64,000 nucleotides of DNA from contig CM046006.1 in the NCBI GenBank assembly GCA_025175895.1, forward strand, positions 45,935,607 to 45,999,606, read 5' to 3'. Positions within the stretch are counted from its first letter, which is position 1, and the number at the start of each line of letters is the position of its first letter. The position numbers were made by a program, and so were the translations under genes. Positions 58,584 through 64,000 of the stretch are shown in pieces. Below the pieces are notes generated by a model. It had not been told where the DNA came from and made no database searches. It worked only from the letters and a program-made list of their open reading frames with translations. The stretch is from Wurfbainia villosa (lineage: Eukaryota; Streptophyta; Magnoliopsida; Zingiberales; Zingiberaceae).

Positions 58584-59689
58584 TGTTGGTGCAGTAGGCA
58601 CCTAAGTCGAACCTGAGTTTTGATTATAGCAAATGATACAAAGTTAAACTTATGTCGTTATCTCACGAGCTGAATCGAGTGTACAGAAGATTGCTAAAGC
58701 TGGAGCTGAAGGCTAGCGACACCCGGAGGAAGCCGGGTGGTCGGGCGACACTCGAGTGACTTCGGAGGGAGGCGAAGGAATCGAGTGGAAGGCCAGAAGC
58801 AAAAGCGACATGGTAAGTATCGAGGTAAGCTCGTGTGTGCGAGCGTAAGTGAGGTCGTATCCTCCTTACGGGGATGGTCTTAAGCGTAGATCCGACCAAA
58901 GACATCCCATCGATGGTCTAGGTCAAGATCGGACGGTCGAAGGCCGTCGAAATAATGTTTTCCTTGATCTAACTTTGCCTTGCAGCTAGCATCAGTCGAC
59001 TGCCATCTTGGAGGACTCGACTGCCCTTCATCAGTCCACTGTCTCATCATCGGACTTGATCGTGATGCTACCATCGATCGGCGATGATGGCCATCGTGAT
59101 CGGTCAATGATCGACAGTCAAGGCTTATCACCCCATTTCAAGGAGGTTTGTGTCCATTTGTGATTGGTTGAAGACCCATTCGATGAGGGCTCAAAGGCTA
59201 TAAAAGGAGGGCTTGTCTTAGGGTTTTCATCAATTAAAAAGGCTTCCAAGTGCTTGATCGCTCAGACTCTCCGACATCCCTACGACGGCGCTCTGGGCAG
59301 CGACTAGAGCTTCGACCTCCAACCTTTGAAGTCGTCGGTAACGAAAGGTTAAATTGTATTTCAGTTTATTTTTTAGTAAAGCTTTCATTATAACGAGGAG
59401 AGGGGGAGTGTCCCTCTACCTCGAGCTTTTGTCATTTTGTGTATTCGTCTAACTCCTACCTCCAACGAGGAGGAGTTCTTTAGTAGTTTGCCCTCCGTAC
59501 ATGGTCAAGGACCACTAGGGCCTTGGAGTAGTAGCCTTCGGCTACGAACCAAGTAAAACCCTTGTGCTTATTGTCTCGCTTGTTTTGTTTTTATCTTCCG
59601 CTGTGTCTACTCACATTTTAACGAACGATTTTGAACAAAAAATTTCTATCGCTATTCACCCCCCCTCTAGCGATCCGCTCGATCCAACA
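58584..59689 (+). repeat. 3' LTR of I
   Basis: 1,106 bp, TGTTGGTGCAGTAGG to CGATCCAACA. TATAAAA at 59199-59205. Keeps CAGTCGACTG at 58993-59002 and CAGTCCACTG at 59032-59041 where the 5' LTR has CGATCG. Confidence 0.9.
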
Positions 59690-60295
59690 TCTCCTTGGTG
59701 GCCGGCGGCAACCTTTCTTCAAGGTTGGCCGGTGCTCAATTATCTACTCCTTGACCGGCGGCTATATCAAGCTCCTTGGCTTGGTGGTCGGTTCTAGATA
59801 GGAGGAGTTTTTGTTTGGTTCTTCTCTTTGTTCGGAGCGAGCAAGGAAGGGAAAAATGTGATTAGGAGGCTTCAACTCGTGGAGGATCTTCGCCCACACG
59901 ATGTCCACAAGGAGGATGGGACATACGGTAGAAGACCAAGAGGTATAAAAGTTTTACAAACTTTATTCTTTATCCTCTTATGATAAGATATGCTAGCTTA
60001 TGTTCTTTATGTTAGTATGTGTTGATTATACTAGTTTGCATTTGTATAATCATGGACCCCGATAAGAAACACAAAAACCGACGATCCGTTCGTCGTCTCT
60101 TCCGACTAACCGACTAGAAGAGTTGATTGCTTGAATAACAAGTTTGTTCAAGCGATCGCTCGAGTCGTTGGCACGATGACAAAATGGTTGTGCTTCGGAA
60201 ACTCATCCCGCCCGGATTAGTTTTAGTTGATAAAATTTTAATCTGGGGATATGGGAGGCAATGAGACTCCGACGCAACCAAGGGCACTCCCTTCA
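59690..60295 (+). repeat. 3' LTR of F, piece 4
   Basis: Resumes with TCTCC (second target copy) and the GGTGGCCGGCGGCAACC part of the F LTR, and ends CACTCCCTTCA at 60295 like the 5' LTR. Confidence 0.9.
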
Positions 60296-61578
60296 TAACC
60301 TTGGCGGTGAAAGTCCAACATGGGGTTGGCATGAGAAGTCCAAGTGTGTAGCCTTGGCAATGGGAAAGTCCAAGCTTGAGTCTTGGCATTTGGTTAGCTT
60401 GATAAAGCATTGGCAAGTTCATCGTCTCATGGCTTGGGTCCTTGAGTCGGTGAAGGATGGCATTGCGGAAGCTGTGCACTTGGTGCATCCGAGGGACCGT
60501 CGGACGAGGAGCGAATGGAGTGAAGCCAAAGGAAGCAGACTTTAGGGCAAGATGCGAAGGATGACATTGTAGAAGTTATGCACTTGGTGCATCCGAGGGC
60601 GTAGGCTGACGAAGAGAGCTTCGGTGAGAGACTCCATGGGAGATGAGAGTTGAGCTTGGCCAAGTGGCTGAAATCGAGTGTCGGATGCTCAAACATTGGT
60701 GTTTGAGGTTTTATTCGATGGTCGGATGCTCAAACAAGTGTTTATTTAAGGTTGTATCCGACACGATCATTTGCTATAGATGGAGTCGGTGATCCAGAAT
60801 CAGAAGAAATGGTGTGTTCGACTGATGAGTTTCTGGCCAATTAGTCAACTGTCAGGGTTTGACAATCGATTGATACACCATCAGTCGACTGCCAAGGGAT
60901 GACAATCGACTGATGAAGGGTGTTGTGGACACAAAACCTTTTAGTCGTGATTGCTGGATCACTCGGTGATGGCTTGATCGATCGGTGATGGGCATGATCC
61001 GGATTGGAACTTGTCTAGAATGGATCGAGTCATTGTGAGACAACGACTACAGCAACCGTCGACTGATGGTCAAGAACATTCGATTGATCGACACGCAGAG
61101 ACAAGAATAAAGGAGGAGCTTGGGATTTCTATAACCCTTTTAGGAGATTGAGGGAATTGCTGCAAGATTCTATGTCAAGATAAACCAAAGCACAACAGAA
61201 AGGATCAAAGCAAAGTGTTAAAGTTTTATTGAATATAGTAATACGTAACTGCTTTGTATTTTGGCTTGTACTTTTGTATTACTATTGTAATTTATTGTAC
61301 GAGTTTCTCCACCTCTGACTTATTGTCGAGAAAGAGTTTGAGTAGTGGTGTGATCATCACTCGAGCTCGTTGAGCTCACCCCGTGGAGTAGGAACCCTAA
61401 GGTTCCGAACCACGTACATCGTGTTGTTCTTGTGCTTGTGTATTTGACTTTACATTCACATTTGTATATTGTATTTCCACTGTGTATATTAATCAAATTG
61501 TAGAGATGAACGAACGATTCCCATCGAGCACAAGTTTGGGCTATTCACCCCCTCTAGCCGGCCATCGATCCTCCAACA
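60296..61578 (+). repeat. 3' LTR of D, second part (mosaic)
   Basis: Starts with the second TAACC and continues the D LTR to GATCCTCCAACA at 61578. Up to about 60400 it matches family 2 (AAGTCCAA/CTTGGC minisatellite); from about 60405 (AAAGCATTGGCAAGTTCATC) it matches the family-1 LTR of C. The middle (about 61310-61440, TTGTCGAGAAAGAG, GTGGAGTAGGAACC) is family-2-like again, and the end is family-1-like. Palindromes of the AGTCGACT type lie at about 60830-60920. Confidence 0.75.
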
Positions 61579-62246
61579 CTATGACCCCTCTAGAGCCAAA
61601 GCATCCCGTCTTCAAAATCCAGTCTTTCGATATATCCACCGATTTATGGCTAGTACTATTTTTGGTAGAGGAGAGAGTGATGGTGTGGTGAGATCTAGTG
61701 AATTATTGTGTTTATGGAGAATGTTAGAAGGTAATAATTTAGTGGATGTGGGTTCACATTTTATTCGACATTTAGTTAACGTAGGTAAGGCACCCAAGGG
61801 AGGGATTATTTTTGAGGGTTTGCTTACCCATATTTGTGATACTATGGGGTACAATTATGGGAATTTGGGTAGAGTAGAAGGGAGTCCTAGCCTAGACTTA
61901 GGGGTATGCATGGCGACGAAGATGATTATAAGGGAAGGTAATTATTTTTTGCTTTGTAAGGAAGAACATGACACCCCTTAGGCTCCCTAATCCTGATTGT
62001 ACCACCATCACAAACTGCGCAAACTAGCGATTGGATAGGATAGTGGAGTCCCCACAACAAGAGGGGCCTTCAATCCACGCACCTTGTTCACCACCTTCTC
62101 CACCTTCACCTCATGCACCTATAGATCCACCTAGCCATTGGAGTCAACCCACCATGAGTGCGCATCAAGCACTCGAGCACCTTGCATCATGTCAAGCTCT
62201 TCTTTGGCATATACTGACTTTGGCTTGTGGCAAGCACTTTAGCTAG
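61579..62246 (+). pseudogene. ATHILA ORF1-like remnant K
   Basis: The frame is open from 61580 to the stop at 61979-61981 and holds FRYIHRFMASTIFGRGESDG, SSELLCLWRML, DVGSHFIRHLVNVGK, GGIIFEGLLTHICDTMGYNY and LGVCMATKMIIREGNY. These match the B pseudogene at 2393-2950 block by block. After the stop a Pro/Ser-rich stretch and SAHQALEHLASCQALLWH continue to 62246. The left part was separated by insertion of D at 61578/61579. Function unknown; no element ends are identified. Confidence 0.7.
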
Positions 62247-62435
62247 TGCTGAGCACATGGGCTCATGCTGAGTACATCAACTGGTGCCAAGCACTTCAAC
62301 AGAGCATTTCTGAGCCCTGTTAGCACTACTAAGCATTGTCGAGCACTGTCGATCGCTACCCAGCACTACTGAGGACTAGAAACTCATTCGTGATCATCAG
62401 AACTCTAAATTTTGAAAACTTTATTTCTAACCTGT
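62247..62435 (-). other. Probable leader of element L
   Basis: Between the K remnant and the L primer site. About 62210-62385 has several AGCACT/GAGCAC motifs in both orientations. The border between K and L is not visible: no LTR end or target duplication was found. No gene. Confidence 0.35.
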
Positions 62436-62447
62436 CTATGATACCAA
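62436..62447 (-). promoter_or_regulatory. Primer binding site of L
   Basis: Minus strand TTGGTATCATAG; one mismatch to the tRNA-Met primer TGGTATCAGAG. It abuts a TGTTAG LTR end on the plus strand, giving a minus-strand element. Confidence 0.65.
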
Positions 62448-64000
62448 TGTTAGAAAATGTTCATAATTTATGGATTTTGATCGTGCAACGGAAGTATACA
62501 AAAATATATGTTATCTACGGAACCATAAACGGAATGAGTTCGTAGAATACCTCAATCGAAGATACCAAAAACTCCAGAACTACAAATTGTGATCACGAGT
62601 GACTCGTAGTTAGATGATAGTCACGAATAATGAACTATCACCAATACGTCATAATGTCTCAATCCTTAACCCGGTGATGTGTAACGGTATCTCTTGTTCT
62701 CCTCAACAAGAGATGAGAGTTCTCTATACTTTCTTGAAAGTAAATATCCCTTCTCACATGAACAATTTTCTTGCACACCTTGCACCTTTTTAACGCACAC
62801 ACAACACTCTTTGCTTCTCACAACCAGTATCTATTTTATATGAGAGGTTATCATGACTTGAGATAATGGGGTCACCCATTATCCCATGCTCCAACATGGA
62901 CATAACCAATAATAAGAAAAATAAATAAAGCAATTCTAATAAAGGAGATTTTTACCTGGTTCAAAATCTTCAACTCCTATTCAATGACTTATAATTATTC
63001 GATGACTCACACCTCAAAATGTAGTATTTTTCTTTTCATACACATTTTAGAGGTGAAGAAATCTCTTATAAAACTTCTTGTTGGCAAAGGAGGAGAGTAA
63101 CAAGTAGAACAAAAGTAATGAACAAATTATAAGCACTTGTAATAATCCATTAATTGCTCCTCCTCCCCATATTTGTAAGCCTTCAATTAGTCTTTGTTCA
63201 ACCTTTATTCTGCTTCCCTAGAAAAAAAATATATAGTTGATTGTTTTATGTTTCCAGTTAACTAATCTTCTACTCATAACACCATTATTAGCTATTTCAA
63301 TCAATTGAATTAGTCATCAGTTGAATATTCTTATTGAAGTCCTAAAATACCAATCATTGCATCAAAATAATTATTCCATTGTAATTGTATAATTATTTTT
63401 TTAGTCGACTCAATCTATCATGAGTTAACTTTCCTATGGAAACTTTAAGATCATCAACTATTTAAATAGAATAACCATTCTATTATAATTGAATAACTAT
63501 TTATTTAGTTGACTCAACTTTCCATTAGTCAATTTCTCTCATATGAGTTGAATGATTAGTCGACTATGCCTACAGAAGCTTTGAGATCATCAACCATTTA
63601 AATAGAATAATCGTATAACCACATAACCACATAGTTTTTTCTTTAGTCGACTAAAATTACTATCAATTGAGTACTCTCATATCAGTCAAATAATTAGTTA
63701 ATTATTTTTTCAAACATAGCTGAATAGATATATCTTGTTCCCTTTTCATTTGCTTGAATTGATTGTTTAGTCGAGTCAAGTTTACTAAAAGTTGCATTCA
63801 GTCGATTGTATCATTAACTTAAATCACTTCTAATGTTTAGTGTAGGCCCAAGCCTAGTCCTACAAATAAATCTTTGTACAAGTACAATTAGGTCTCAATC
63901 TTCACACAAAATTACATGTCAAGAGAATTCTCCTCTGAGACTTTGTATGCTAAGAAGTGTTGTTCCAAATCCTTCTCGCTTGTCAAACATTTGATCACTC
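62448..64000 (-). repeat. 5' LTR of element L (partial, runs off the window)
   Basis: Starts TGTTAGAAAATG beside the primer site. Like the other minus-strand LTRs it has a box reading TACCTGGTTCAAA near 62953 (compare TAACGTGGTTC in H and J). Its far part carries palindromes AGTCGACT at 63413-63420, 63558-63565 and 63645-63652, as in the U3 of SIRE-like LTRs here. The outer end is not identified. No gene was seen in this 1.5 kb. Confidence 0.6.

Larger units (their letters stand above)
45249..59689 (+). mobile_element. SIRE-lineage Copia element I, interrupted by J
   Basis: Bounded by TCTCC (45244-45248 and 59690-59694). 5' LTR 45249-46336, tRNA-Met primer site, gag 46834-48455, a 570-bp spacer, pol in two pieces around J (49029-50146 and 55704-57687), a 0.9-kb tail with iterated polypurine tracts, 3' LTR 58584-59689. 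The long coiled-coil gag, DSGCSRHMTG protease and repeated polypurine tracts point to the SIRE/Maximus lineage. It is the only element here with SIRE-type pol. Confidence 0.9.
21246..60295 (+). mobile_element. Copia element F (Tork/Angela-like), with G, H, I and J nested in its 3' LTR
   Basis: Bounded by target duplication TAACC (21241-21245 and 60296-60300). 5' LTR 21246-23372, leader, damaged gag-pol 24453-27951, then a 3' LTR starting at 27985 that is split into four pieces by solo LTR G, tandem element H and element I. Without the insertions the element would be about 9 kb. The LTR start TGTTGGGATGTATACTGAA and the pol motifs suggest the Tork/Angela side of Copia; this lineage call is from recall of motifs, not a tree. 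Confidence 0.85.

Noticed and set aside
1..64000. Host protein-coding gene or bacterial-type system (CRISPR, toxin-antitoxin, defence island)
   Set aside because: All protein motifs belong to plant LTR retrotransposons; no spaced direct repeats of CRISPR type and no exon-like frames outside elements.

Overview
The window is repetitive nuclear DNA from a flowering plant. Every coding trace is an LTR-retrotransposon gag, protease, integrase, reverse transcriptase or RNase H, or a plant-type ATHILA ORF1-like domain. Primer sites match plant initiator tRNA-Met (Copia elements) and tRNA-Asp (the Athila-like element). No host protein gene, tRNA, rRNA or CRISPR array was found. I cannot fix the species from sequence alone; a monocot is a guess.

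Layout. Twelve elements, lettered A-L, are nested up to five deep. K is a remnant of an Athila-like element (61579-62246), interrupted by D, whose visible pieces are 12167-12752, 19300-21245 and 60296-61578. D carries three insertions. C (7457-12166) holds B (2393-7456, minus strand), which holds A (1-2392, minus strand). E lies at 12753-19299. F (21246-60295) lies in the D 3' LTR. The F 3' LTR is itself broken three times: by G (solo LTR, 28022-31650), by H (32466-44818, minus, three LTRs and two internal regions) and by I (45249-59689). The I integrase region holds J (50147-55703, minus). L is an LTR running off the right edge (62448-64000). Target-site duplications support E (TATGG), F (TAACC), G (GTATG), I (TCTCC), J (CTAAG) and, with one mismatch, H (CCAA core).

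Gene content. F (Tork/Angela-like Copia) and I (SIRE-lineage Copia) carry pol; both are broken by stops and frameshifts. C and J form one gag-only family and D, E and H another. Both have long coiled-coil gags with CCHC knuckles but no protease, integrase or RT. They share with I a tRNA-Met primer site, an iterated polypurine motif, LTR boxes and a conserved stem-loop, so they look like non-autonomous partners of SIRE-type elements. B carries gag-protease followed by an ATHILA ORF1-like domain with no RT or integrase between them.

Most interesting signals: the stem-loop shared by autonomous and gag-only elements and duplicated on both sides of pol in I; a repeated exchange of the palindrome CAGTCGACTG for CGATCG between LTR partners; the three-LTR tandem element H; a mosaic LTR in D; a hairpin-rich leader with a U5-leader pairing around the primer site in A; and a telobox minisatellite in the F LTR. 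All coding calls are read by eye; no database search was run.
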